DNA from: Cryptomeria japonica
Lineage: Eukaryota; Streptophyta; Pinopsida; Cupressales; Cupressaceae
Length of the DNA stretch: 64,000 nt
Direction: 5' to 3'
NCBI RefSeq assembly: GCF_030272615.1
Contig: NC_081414.1
Location: 810,625,069 to 810,689,068 of the forward strand
Within the stretch, counting starts at the first letter, position 1, and the number at the start of each line of letters is the position of its first letter. Both the position numbers and the translations under genes were made by a program. Under the pieces are notes generated by a model that saw only the letters and a list, made by a program, of their open reading frames with translations, ran no database searches and was not told where the DNA came from. Shown in pieces: positions 1 to 10,512 of the stretch.

Positions 1-212
1 TTGCATTCCATCATATAAGCATCACATAAGAACATTTCATCACATAAGGTACACATGCATATAGCTGCCACAAAAATGAATCATATCTCATATATAATCA
101 AAGGTGTCATGATACAATGATGCCAAAAGAATCATATGGCTACAAAATCACCCACAGGTGTCTACAATACAAAAATAGTACATATACTGATACAAAGGGG
201 AGCCCTCTATGG
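1..212. other. 3' flank of the PMD pseudogene
   Basis: AT-rich sequence following the terminal stop of the PMD reading frame. I see no gene, RNA or clear repeat boundary in it. Confidence 0.5.
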
Positions 213-2224
213 CTATGATGAACTCCCTCCCTCGGAGCCGCCTGGCCTCGACGGACGCTGAGCTGTAGATGGACCTGCTCTGGGATCACCCTGCCTGTTT
301 GGTGGTGGTGGAGGACCCATGACCCCACCACTAGATGCCTGCCTCCTACGACTCCCTCCCGTAGCCGTCGCTGTACGCGATGGTCTATGGAAGCTCCTCG
401 CTCGCTGATCCACTGGCACTGCACCATAGTAGAGGTCCCTCCAATAACCTATCTCCTCTCCAGCTCACAGCACATATGCGTAGCCTGCCCTTGCGTCCTC
501 TGCTGCCTGCCTCCCTACCCGCAGAGCTGTCTCGGCCTCAGTATATCGCTGGATGGCCTGGTCTCTCTCTCGCTCTGTATCTCAGAGCCTGATCCTGAGG
601 CGATCCCTCTCCCACTCCAATTCCTGGATCTCGTCTGCCTGGCCCTGGCAGATCTCTCCCAGTTCTAGCAGCTCATCCTCCTTAGGATCTCCACCCTCAG
701 CCTCTGCCTGTGGCTCCTCCTCTGCAGGTGCCTGCACCTGTGCCTCCCCCTGTACCTATCTAGGTGCCTGAACTGGTGCTTGTCTCTGTACATGCTGGGG
801 AACCTGTACCTATGCCTGTACTGACACCTGTCTCTGCACCTGTCCCTGCCTCTGTCCCTGTGCTACTGGTACCTGCAGGGGCAATCCACCTCGACCCCTC
901 ACCACCTGGGCTGCTCCCTCCTGTCCTCCCTCCCTCCGAGGTGCCACCCGCCTCTCCCCCACTACTCCCCTCCGCCTCCGTCAGCCCCTACCTCCATCCC
1001 CTCCACCATCATCATCATCATCCCCTCCAACCTCTTTCTCCAGCAGCTCTCCAGGATCTGTCAACCTCAAAAACGGATGCTCTGCCCAATACGCAGCATA
1101 CTCTGCATCCATCCCTGCATCCTCCACCTCTGGCCACATATCCCAAGGTAGTGGCATCATCTCTGTCATCTGTGTCACGGCCTGATCATACGATAACAGC
1201 GGTCCGAACTGTGCCTAATCTCTGACTGTATGGGCATACATGCTCGAGCCTCGTGGCATCCTCTAAATCCGGTCGAACTGCCTGCCAACCCTGTCAACCA
1301 ACTGCCTCTCCAAAATATAGGGCATCCGCCCAATCAGATATTTGCTCCTGAATGTATATGGCAGCTCCACTGCATCATCCTCCCACTCCTCGCACCCCAG
1401 GTACGGCCTCCAGATGACTGTGTCAATATCATCTATAACACGCCTCCAGTGCTCCAGTTGACCAATCCGAGGCTGTGACGTAATCATATCATACAAATGT
1501 ACAAAGCTCCGCCCATGTCCTCTGCCCCTGAAATGAATAGGCCATGTGATAGGAAGGTGCTCATATGCCCACACCTGTAACAGAGTCACTCCGCAGCCCA
1601 GTCCCACTGATCCGTGATAAACGAACTGATGCAGCTCATAGTATAAATATGCCAAGACACATGGCCCCCATGCATATCTAGTGTGCTCAGTCACTAGTAT
1701 CTCCAGTGCTCCTCTCCAGCCCACTGCCAACCCCCGTGTCGCCCTGTCCGGACACAAGAAACCACTGATGGCTCCTCCAATAACAGCTGGTAACGCTAAA
1801 CCTGTCGCGGTCATGGTATCCCATGCCACGTGACCTGCTCTCATCTCCAACTCGGGATCCTGGAATACCCATCTCAGAGCCTCCCTATCTCCATCTCGAT
1901 CATATGGAATCAGCTCTCCATTGATCGGTATGTGCAGTATCCTATAGACATCCTCGAGCGTCACTATCATCTCCCCCATAGGTAAGTGAAACGTGCAAGT
2001 CTCGGAGTGCCATCTCTCCGCCAGTGCAGTCAGCAAACTCATGTTTGCCCGAAACTCGGGCACATATAGCACATGTCTGAGACCCATCTCCTCAATAGCA
2101 ATCCTATCCTAAATCGACAACTCTGGTCGCAATCTCTGTGTCGACGAGAATCTCTCCCGTGACTTCAGCATAGGCAGATACTCCTGCAGTCAACCAATCA
2201 ATCATATCAGTTATCGTGGCATTC

Positions 2225-2460
2225 ACTATTTATCACATAATGCTACTTGCTATCTAAATGCATTTGGCTATCTATCCTAGTGACACTCACTATTCATCAC
2301 AAAGTGTTGCTATCTATCCTAGTAGTGCTCCCTGTTCATCACAAAGTACTACGTGTGTGACATTCCCTGTTCATCACAAAGTGTTACTCACATTCGCACT
2401 CCCTGTTCATCACAAAGTGCTGCCTATCTTGGTGCTCCCTGTTCATCACAAAGTGCCTTG
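2225..2460. repeat. Intronic minisatellite with core TTCATCACAAAGTG
   Basis: About six imperfect copies of a 35-45 bp unit. The core reads TTCATCACAAAGTG with CTCCCTG often just before it and a CTATCCTAGT-like spacer. The best copies are near 2293, 2335, 2370, 2405 and 2443, with a diverged one near 2230. It lies wholly inside the intron of the PMD gene. Confidence 0.75.
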
Positions 2461-2559
2461 ATCTATCCTAGTCTTCCTAGAGGACCTGCTTGAGTGTATC
2501 CTCTCAGTAGCTTATCCAATCGACAGTGTATGTTCATCACAGAACTGCCGATTTGACCT

Positions 2560-2850
2560 AAAAGACCAAAACCATGCATTTTTGACACACAAACGCGCTT
2601 ATAGACTGCACAAATGTGCTTCTGCAACATAGACATGCTTTCTGAACACATACGTGCCTAAATCATTCATAAACGCGGCCAGGGAACATAGACGCCCCTA
2701 AAGGGCACAAACGCGTATGGAATTTGCAAACGCGCCCGCATTCATCACAAACGCGGTCCCAGGCATAGACGCGCCTAGACCTGACACAGACGCGCTTGTT
2801 GGACACAGACGCGCCTGGCACTGACACAGACGCGGTTCTACGTTTTTGCA
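2560..2850. repeat. Intronic CpG-rich minisatellite, ACAAACGCG/ACAGACGCG core
   Basis: About ten copies of a 22-30 bp degenerate unit around ACA(A/G)ACGCG or ATAGACGCGCCT, most regular from 2690 to 2840. It is locally rich in CpG while its surroundings are AT-rich and CpG-poor. It lies in the PMD intron, close to the donor side. Confidence 0.75.
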
Positions 2851-3019
2851 TTTTTTTCACTACCCTATTCCTAGCGCATTTATTGCTACCTATTGAGCAT
2901 TAATGACAAAAGTTGAAATGCGTGAAAGCACAAGGAGGTTTTCGGGTACTTACCGGCTCTCCTGCATCTGCTGGTCGCTGAAATCGGCAAACGCGGTCGA
3001 ATCTATGAACGAAGGCCAT

Positions 3020-3392
3020 CACTGCTGACTGCTGCTGCTCTTTTCTCGCTTTGCACTATGATCTCGTAAGGGTGTAGATGACAATGAGGATGTCTTTTGC
3101 CCGTGGTCTATCTTATAGCCTACCCTATCCCTCGCCCTCATTTCCCGAGTCAGTATTCTTCATCCCGTGACTCTGTCACTTTATCCGGTCTGTCCATTCT
3201 AGCCTTTCTTTCTTATCGAGAGATTGTCTGCAATCTTTTCAGACATTTTCATCCAATCTCTCGAGGGGGCATATCATTCCCATTCTGGGGCAACTCTGTA
3301 TCAGTTCATCTTATCGGGGCAACTCTGTATCAGTTCATCTTATCTTCTTTGAAACAACACGACAAGCTGCATTGTCTCAAAGAGAGGCAAAA
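3020..3392. promoter_or_regulatory. PMD upstream region; also the 3' end of a + strand LTR element with polypurine tract
   Basis: The stretch lies upstream of the PMD start codon on the minus strand. It contains a perfect 29-bp tandem duplication, 3287-3315 and 3316-3344. A purine-rich run, AAAGAGAGGCAAAA, ends directly at the TGTAGACA that begins the next LTR. That fits the polypurine tract of a + strand retrotransposon whose body would lie to the left and beyond the window. A TATA box for the PMD gene is not convincing. Confidence 0.5.
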
Positions 3393-4230
3393 TGTAGACA
3401 CTCAAAATTGTCATGTCTAATTAAATAAATATTTTATTTATTTAATTATCTAAGCCTAATTCTTCTATTAATTAAATAAATCTTTATTTATTTAATTAAT
3501 TCATTTATCCTCTTCTATCCTTATTTCTCATTTAAATAAATACATTTATTTATTTAAATTATCCCTTTCCTAAATTAAATAAATATTTTATTTATTTAAT
3601 TGATCCCACTTCTTCTATTAATTAAATAAATCTTTATTTATTTAATTAATTCATTATCTTTTTCTACACATGACACATGTCATTCATCTCTTAATTCATA
3701 CACTACCTACCTATTTCATTATTTTGGTATTTCTTTTACCTACCCTCTAATCCTAGCCGACCTCTCTTTTTACACCTCTCAATCTTAACCCTCCATATGA
3801 ATGGTTGGTGATTCCTTTTGGATTTTGTTCCCTTTTTGGGCCAACCGGATCCTCTGGATCGTATATAATTGTAATTTTGTATTAGAATGTAATCAATGAA
3901 AGAATCAAGTAGCGTGACTATGCATAAAAGATAGATCTTAAGATTAAATGTCTTGATTGTGACCTATCATGTATGTTCTAGCGGGCCTGTGAGCCGGTTA
4001 TGTTGTAATCTAGTTGTTACCAGTTGGTTGTAAATAATTTTTATGAAATAAAACAATATGTTTTGTATTTCCTCCATCATATCTTTATGTTTTTGTTGTG
4101 TTACTCTTGTTGACCGATTTAGATTGATCTCTCTGAGGTCCCTCCTCACTAGTGACTGATTCAATAACTCATCTATTCTAAAATAATAGTTTAAAGGAAA
4201 GTAGTCACTGATACATGGAACTTGCTTACC
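3393..4230 (+). repeat. Probable LTR (TGTAGACACTC start), right end uncertain
   Basis: The start is set by TG directly after the polypurine tract, beginning TGTAGACACTCAAAATTG. The first third is a palindrome array. A TATA-like GTATATAATTG lies near 3861 and AATAAA near 4047, as expected for U3 and R. No second copy is present in the window and I could not fix the CA end or a target duplication, so the right boundary is a guess. Confidence 0.5.
3418..3660. repeat. Array of five AT-only palindromes
   Basis: Five near-perfect inverted repeats of 28-34 bp, of the form ATTAAATAAAT-n-TTTATTTATTTAAT, spaced by 15-30 bp. Units 1-2 are repeated as units 4-5 with their flanks, for example CTTCTATT before the palindrome. 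Each could fold as a hairpin or cruciform. A weaker, decayed array of the same words lies at 53770-54060 in another putative LTR. Confidence 0.8.
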
Positions 4231-5650
4231 ATAGTATCACAAATAAAAAATTGATTATAACATTGAAATCATACTCAAGTGAGCTAACTGAGTAAAATAT
4301 AGTAGAAATTGGGTTGTGTGGTATCTTCTCATAACCACTATTAGGGTATCCTTAAATGTATGGAGCTAAGTGAGGTCAGTTTCCTCTACCTATAAGCACT
4401 AAACACTCATTAAGAGTAACTATATATATATGAAGCACATATGATTCCCTCAAACAAGTTAGACATCACAAACATGAAACAGTCGTAAGATAATAACATC
4501 ATAATAAACACACTATAATAATGCTACAAAAATCTTGTAAAGTACACCATATAGATGCCAATATTCTTACATCCCTCTTTCTCTTTAATAGTTTCATTTT
4601 TAATTTATTACATATTAATGATGTGATGATTATATAAGAAACTTTGTATGAACTTAAATTAAACGAATTGTAATGAAATGCATAAATTTTGATTCAATTG
4701 AATATGTGAGCTAGTTATTTGACATGCAAGTTATAATATGGTATTAAGTTATTGTATAAGTACACTTGTGTATCTATGTGGATGCAAGGATTTCACTGCC
4801 CTCCCCAAAGAGAGGGAGAGTACCTTGAACACACTACAAAAGGAATTTTTTTGCCACTTTTACAAATCAAGAAGTCATTTTAGATGATTGTTCTTCCTCT
4901 TGGTATACCTCCTCTATGTGGTCCCCTAAGGATGCCCATCCTACTATTACTGGGGTTATCCCTAATTTAGCTTTTTGGGAGCCGACTCCTAAGTCTCCTA
5001 TTTCCATCTTGGCCATATTGGTCTCTCTAAGATTACTAAGAAGGTAAATAAGCTCTACAAGGCTTATAATCTTCATAGTGAAATTATTGAATGTTTTTTC
5101 TTTGATCTGATTATTGTGAAGTGTAAACATAATAGCTATGAGGTTTTGGCAAAGGTTTTAGTGAGGGTAAAGTACTAGCCTTCTTAGGATAAATATGAGA
5201 TGGTTTGGTCCATAGTGCATGATTTGGTTAAGAGACTTAACAAATAGGATTCCCTATGATAAAGAAGTTAATGTACTAAAAGCTATTGTGGTGTTAGGGG
5301 AGGATAGACAGAATATGTAGATGTCTATCTCTTCTTGCTGGGATAAGTAGGATTCCTTGATGTGTTACATGGATGAAATTATTGCTTTAAAAAGGGATAT
5401 GGTTAACAAGACATTGACCTTAGTAGAGGTCTTATAGGAAGTGCTTGAAACCTGAAGTGTGCCAAACATAAGAGGTACGTGAAGGGAACTACTAGTGCAA
5501 TAAAAATATATAGAAAAAATCTACTACCAATTTTGATACTTAGATCACTACCCCTATGAAAGAGATTTATATTGTTAAAAGGTTATCCTTTTTAGAGTAA
5601 TTAAATATTCTTAGTTGTTACAGATTGTTGTAGATGTGATGGTGATGTTG
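4231..5650. other. No supported gene; degraded sequence
   Basis: AT-rich. A weak + strand trace between about 4880 and 5480 has short open stretches with broken frames and could be an old Gag-like fragment, but nothing is recognisable. I make no call. Confidence 0.4.
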
Positions 5651-6521
5651 TTGAGTAGTTGTCATTTATGTCAACATATTGGTTGGCGTTGAAGTCCTTG
5701 ATGTTATTGGTATTGGTGGTCCAAAATATGTGTTCCCAGAATATTTGGTGCTCCAAAAAATGTGTTGATAGATCGAATGTGTTGATTATGATCTAGATAT
5801 TTCTGGTTATTAAACATGGTGTTGACCATTGGTATTCATGTATATCTTGATTCCATTCCTATTTTTTGTTATTTTTGGCAATGGTGTTTTTGTCCCAACT
5901 AAATTTGAAATTTGAGGATGTGCAACAAATCAAGGTGTAGCATGCATATAATGTTTTGGGTCCAAATATATAATGATTGTATCAGTTTTATTTTACTATC
6001 AATGTATGTTGTTGTATGGTCTACTACTCATTCCTTCCCACCGCATGATTGTTTAGAGTTTACCTAGATCTTTGTCTTGGCCAACTTGGAAGATTATGCT
6101 TCCCGAAGATAGTATACATATGAGAATGATCTAATTCATGTAGATATAACAAAAGTGTGACATTGTGTTTGAAGATATGTGATACTAAAAATGAAAGATC
6201 TGACTATTGGTAATATGAGAGAGTGTGTTAGCCTTGAGGCACCGAAAATAGTTTGGTTTGTGTAGATTATGTTTTAGTGGTGGATTATTTCTTTATCTCT
6301 TTCTTCAGCAGTGAGCCCACCTGTAGTGAGCATTTTGGTAGTGATCCACCATTCTTGGGTTTTTCACATCAAATATGGTGTTCATTGTGTGATTTGGTGT
6401 ATGTTCATGTTTTCATGTTATATCTATGTTAATTAATTGTTGGTTTGGATCCAAATGTGAAACGAATAAAGGTAATTATTTTATTGAACCACCCACCTCT
6501 CAGTTGCTTAGATATTCAGAA
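5650..6521 (+). repeat. Probable 5' LTR of the old copia element
   Basis: The segment precedes a primer-binding-like site, TGGTATTAAAGATTTGG, at 6524-6540, a decayed form of the initiator-Met-tRNA site. Near 6350-6410 it has wording shared with the copia LTR at 25440-25500: GGGTTTTTC, then ATCAAATATGGTGTT. The left boundary is not resolved and no 3' partner is seen after 16900. Confidence 0.4.
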
Positions 6522-6639
6522 ATTGGTATTAAAGATTTGGTTTCTTGGATAAGATCTTAACCACTTGAGGTAGATCCTGATCCGATGACACATAAGTTGA
6601 CTATTCCTATATTTCAAGGATCCATCTATAGTTTCTAGA

Positions 6640-7300
6640 AAGTGAATATGAGAGGCTACATGATTTCTTTGAGGTAGAATGCTTGGAAAGCAGTGGAAAC
6701 TAAGTATGTTCAACCAGAAAATGGTCTTCTCACTCCTAATGGGATACATGCTTATGAAGAGAATGAAAAGGAAATGTATGATATCTTTAGTTCTTTATCT
6801 AAGACTAAATTGACAAAGATTATTTCATTGAATACTACTTATGAGGTTCAAGAAAATTTGAGAGATATCTATGAAGGGAATGACAAAGTCAAATTATCAA
6901 AGAAGATAACAGCTAAGCGGAAATATGAGATTTTGAAAATGGAAGAAGGAGAGGACATAACTAGCTATTTTCAGAAGGTTGATAGTACGGTAAACAAAAT
7001 TAGAAAACTTGGTAGCACCTTGATAGATTAAGACATAATTGATAAGATCTTGATGTCCCTACTGGAAAGTTATAGTGATAAGATCTTGGAAATTGAAGAA
7101 ACCTATAATTTGAAAGCGTTCACTAGAGAGAAGCTGTATGGTACTCTATCAGTATTTGAGATGACGGAGTTTGGAAAAGACAAAGTCAAGATTGAATCCT
7201 TATTCAATAATTTTGAAGAAGATATTGAAAAACAAAGTTGATATGTTAAATGCTTTAGATGTAGGAAGATTGGTCATATTGCTACTAGGGGTTCAAACAA
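6640..7300 (+). pseudogene. copia Gag with zinc knuckle
   Basis: Two open stretches in one frame (6693-7031 and 7050-7241) read as the UBN2-type Gag of copia elements: a helical region with a QENLRDIYEG motif, then MEEGEDITSYFQKV. A decayed CCHC knuckle, CFRCRKIGHIATRG, follows at about 7255-7296, with the last Cys replaced by Gly. Stops at 7029 and 7239 break it. Gag would have formed the virus-like particle. Confidence 0.8.
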
Positions 7301-7690
7301 GGTTGAAGAAAAAAATTGTAGAGAAAATAAAGGAAAATTTAATAAAAGAGCCTATTATGTCAAAGATGATGCTAGAATTTGAGATGATGAATCAGATTAT
7401 GAAGATTATGAAAGAAAGAGATATACCAAATATTGATATTCCTAAAACTCTTGCTACTAATTTACATGCTAGAAGAGATAGAAAGGAATGGCTAATTGAT
7501 AGTGGATGTTCAAATCATATGATTGGTGACAAAAGTAAGTTTGTGAAACTTGATAAGTATGATGGTGGTTTTATTAGGTTCGGAGATGATCAAACAACAC
7601 AAATTGTGAGAATTGGTTATATTTGTTTTGATGGAAAACATAATATTGACAATGTTAAAAATGTGAAGAGTTTGCATCATAATTTTTGAG
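7171..7690 (+). pseudogene. copia aspartic protease fragment
   Basis: After a frame change from Gag, the motif WLIDSGCSNHMIGD at about 7489-7530 is the copia protease active site (D-S/T-G), followed by a typical FGDDQTTQIVRIG strand. The protease would have cleaved the polyprotein. The frame closes at 7689. Confidence 0.8.
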
Positions 7691-7859
7691 TGTTGTAAAA
7701 ATGTGAAACATGGATACAATGTTGTCTTTCAGGAAGATGGTTGTGAGATCTGGAAAGGATCTAGAATTGTTATTATAGTAGGGAGAAGAACTAGTGGAAA
7801 TATTTATCTACTAGAAGGAACTATGAAAAATTATTTTTTTGTCTCAAGTCAATGATAGC

Positions 7860-8660
7860 TAGCTCTAGCACTTGAGGATGTGTCATATTTAATTTAGCAA
7901 CTTAGTGAAGATCACTTCATCAAGTATAGTGATAGATTTATTAAGGCTAACTAAACTAAATACCAACATTTGTAGAGAATGTCAAGGTGGAAAGAAAACA
8001 AGAGGAACTTGCAGAGGAAAGAAGTATTTGTCCATCAGATTGTTGGATTTAGTGTATATAGCTCTATGCGGTCCAACCAGAATAAGGAGTATACAAGGTG
8101 AGAAATATTTTATGTTATTGATTGATGATTACTCTAGAATGTCATGGGTTGTATTTTTTAGAGAGAAGTTAGAAGTATTAGAGAAATTGAAAATATTCAA
8201 GGCAAAAATTGAAAATGAGGTTGATAGAAAGATTAAGTATTTAATATTTGATAGAGGACGAGAGTTTACTTCTGATGAATTTAACAACTTTTGTGAGAAA
8301 AATGGTATTAGAAGATAATTGTCTACCCTGAGAACACATCAACAAAATAGTGTAGTGGAAAGGATGATCTAAACAGTTCAAGTGGCAGCTAGAACAATGA
8401 TCAAAGGAGAATTTTTTTTAGAAGTCTATTGGAGTGAAGAAATTCATACTATAGTCTACACTCTTAACATAATTCTTTCTTGGAAAAGACATGGAAAGAA
8501 ATCTTATGAGTATGGCATCATAGAACTTTGATAATGAAATATTTTAAGGTATTTGGAAGCAAGTGCTACATCTAGAGAGATGAGGATAATCTTCGAAAAA
8601 AGGATAATAGAGATGATGAAGGAATATTCCCACACTATTCTACAAGGAGCAAGGCATATT
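7860..8660 (+). pseudogene. copia integrase fragment
   Basis: The pre-integrase motif CRECQGGKKTRG and the core LIDDYSRMSWVVFF at 8113-8160 are followed by FDRGREFTSDEFN at about 8248-8290. Asp residues of the catalytic triad can be seen. The Glu region after 8318 is in another frame and damaged (NSVVERMI instead of NG-AER-N). The product would have inserted the cDNA, but this copy is inactive. Confidence 0.8.
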
Positions 8661-8989
8661 GATGTTACAACAAAGTCTGAATAAAATTATTGAAAGTGAA
8701 AATGTGAAGCTTGATGAAGACACTTCTAAGGATTTTGACAAATTGGTAGGTTATGAGTCTAATGAACTATATTATAGAAAAAGGGAAGAAAAGATTAGAG
8801 GAGTAGAAGAAAATGAAGTTCAAGAAACTTCCACATATACATCTAAGACACCAAGATATGTTTAGAAAAATCACTTAGTGGATCAGATTATTAGAGATAA
8901 GAATAAAGGTATCATTATAAGATGCAAATCAGCTCAAGAATAAATCTTGTTATGTTTACTTTCAGAGATTGAATGAAAATCTATAGAAG

Positions 8990-9510
8990 AATCTTGGAAA
9001 GATAATAATTGGATGAAGACAATGAAAGAAGAGATGGATAAAATTGAGAAGAATAAAACATGGGAATTAGTTAATAGACCGGCATATAAGAATGTGATTG
9101 GATCTAAATGGGTATTCCAGAAAAATATGTATCAAGATGGAAAGGTTGTAAGAAATAAATCAAGTTTGGTTTGCAAGGGTTATAGTCAGATTGAAGGTAT
9201 TGACTTTGAGGAGACATATGCACTTTTTTCTCCAATGGAAGAAATCAAGATGTTTTTGACTTTTGCATCTTTTAAGGATTTCAATGTTTATTAAATGGAT
9301 GTGAAATCAACATTTCTAAATGAGGAGTTGAAAGAATAATTTTATATTAAACAACCAAAAAGATTCAAGTTGAAAGATGATCCGAATATTGTTTGCAGAT
9401 TGAAAAAGGCCCTATTTGGATTGAAACAAGCACCTAAAGCTTGGTATGGAAAGATAGAAAAGTACTTGATTGATCAAAGGTTAAAATAAGAGTTTGACAG
9501 ATAGGAATTT
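8990..9510 (+). pseudogene. copia reverse transcriptase, N-terminal half
   Basis: Open at 9013-9294 and readable to the NA1 junction. Motifs: NVIGSKWVFQKN, RNKSSLVCKGYSQ, then MDVKSTFLNEEL, where the catalytic Asp is kept, and [13 protein letters not shown] near 9410-9440. Stops at 9292 and 9487. The frame is cut by NA1 at 9510 and resumes at 16125 with DRNLYF-like wording spanning the junction. Confidence 0.85.
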
Positions 9511-10296
9511 TTTTACGATTCCCACAGATACTGAGAGGGGGGGGGGTGAATTAGTATCTAAACGGTGAGTTGAATTTCTTGACTTAAAACATGTAGAATG
9601 TATTATAACAGCGTACCAGTGTGCAAGAAATAATGCAATAAACAGAAATGAAAGTAACCACATAAGAAACACACCATAACACAATATTTTAACAAGGAAA
9701 CCTAGTGTGGGAAAAACCTCGGTGGGATTTGTGACCCACAATATTCACTTACTGGCCAATAAGAGAATATTACTTACAATAGGGGGCCTACACATACAGG
9801 AAGGCCAAGTGCCTAGAGCACACTGCTCAATGGGAAGTCTCACTGACTTACAATGTAGATTATGCAAATCCAATGTCTTGTACTGCTTTACAATAGCATC
9901 TTCAATGCCAGATTCAGTACCGGTTTCTGCTCTGTTCTTTACATATACCCCTTAACCTATATTTCGCATAATAGGTCTGCCTTCTTATTTTTCTACATCA
10001 TATTAAATGTCTACAATGATCTCTCTTATATATGAGAGTCATTTTACAACATGCCAAGTCGGCTTACAAAGTTTTTACAATAATAAACAAAATATAATAT
10101 ATCAAAAATCATGTCGGCCTCTATGTCGGTATGCTTCCTTTTTCTTTCGGTGTAATGCCTTGTTAGTGTAATGCCTTGCCGGTGTAAAGTCTTACCGGTG
10201 TAATACCTTGTCGGTGCCATAGGATTGTAAGGTTGCCATCAATGAAAAAACCTTCAATCACCTTCAATGTCTCATTGGAGTGTGCATATGCCAACA
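9511..10296 (-). repeat. NA1 3' LTR (786 bp)
   Basis: On the minus strand it runs TGTTGGCATATGC to GATTCC-TAACA-like. The terminal TGTTAGG of the other copy is decayed here to TTTTACG on the plus strand. It differs from the 5' LTR by scattered substitutions, small indels and a G-run at 9537-9546. Confidence 0.88.
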
Positions 10297-10308
10297 ATCT
10301 CCCCCTTT
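10297..10308 (-). other. NA1 polypurine tract
   Basis: The minus strand reads AAAGGGGGAGAT immediately before the 3' LTR start TGTTGGCA. The surrounding 31 bases (10289-10319) match the copia element at 30307-30337 with one mismatch. Confidence 0.92.
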
Positions 10309-10512
10309 GGTATTGATGGCAACACTCATGAGAAAATTTCAAAAGTGTATCCAAAACTATAATCCAAAAATGTGTTACCAAAAAAAAAATTACCAAAAAT
10401 GTGTGCTCCCCCTGAGCATATGATTCTTGTGCTTATTGGATTTTTTCATACCACTACTACCCCTTTGGCATCAATGGAAAAGGTTGTCAAGATGTCAGTA
10501 TAGTTTGTAGTT

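Larger units (their letters stand above)
213..3019 (-). pseudogene. Plant mobile domain (PMD, MAIN-like) protein, two exons, eight premature stops
   Basis: Exon 1 is 3019-2954 (22 codons from an ATG). It ends at a consensus donor, with GTAAGT beginning at 2953. Exon 2 starts at 2183 after a TGCAG acceptor, is in the same phase and runs to a TAG at 213, for about 678 codons in all. Residues about 55-330 match the plant mobile domain of MAIN/MAIL proteins and transposon relatives: VLYVPEF, then GEMIVTLEDVYRIL, then a Trp-rich helical core. A Gly/Asp-rich acidic stretch, a Gln/Val-rich stretch, a coiled coil of Glu/Arg repeats and a Ser/Arg/Gly/Pro tail follow. Eight in-frame stops lie at 2109-2111, 1263-1265, 1215-1217, 981-983, 810-812, 756-758, 582-584 and 465-467. 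I see no frameshift. PMD proteins act in silencing and meristem maintenance in the nucleus, but this copy cannot make full-length protein. Its position antisense to a retrotransposon end suggests a transposon passenger. Confidence 0.8.

Noticed and set aside
764-1225. 153-codon Pro/Val/Ser-rich ORF on the plus strand
   Set aside because: Antisense shadow of the low-complexity and acidic part of the PMD reading frame; composition follows from the other strand.
2225-2460. CRISPR-like array
   Set aside because: Repeats are imperfect, spacers are related to each other and the context is a plant intron.
4867-5130. 87-codon minus-strand ORF
   Set aside because: No family, no start context; the plus strand has equally weak traces.
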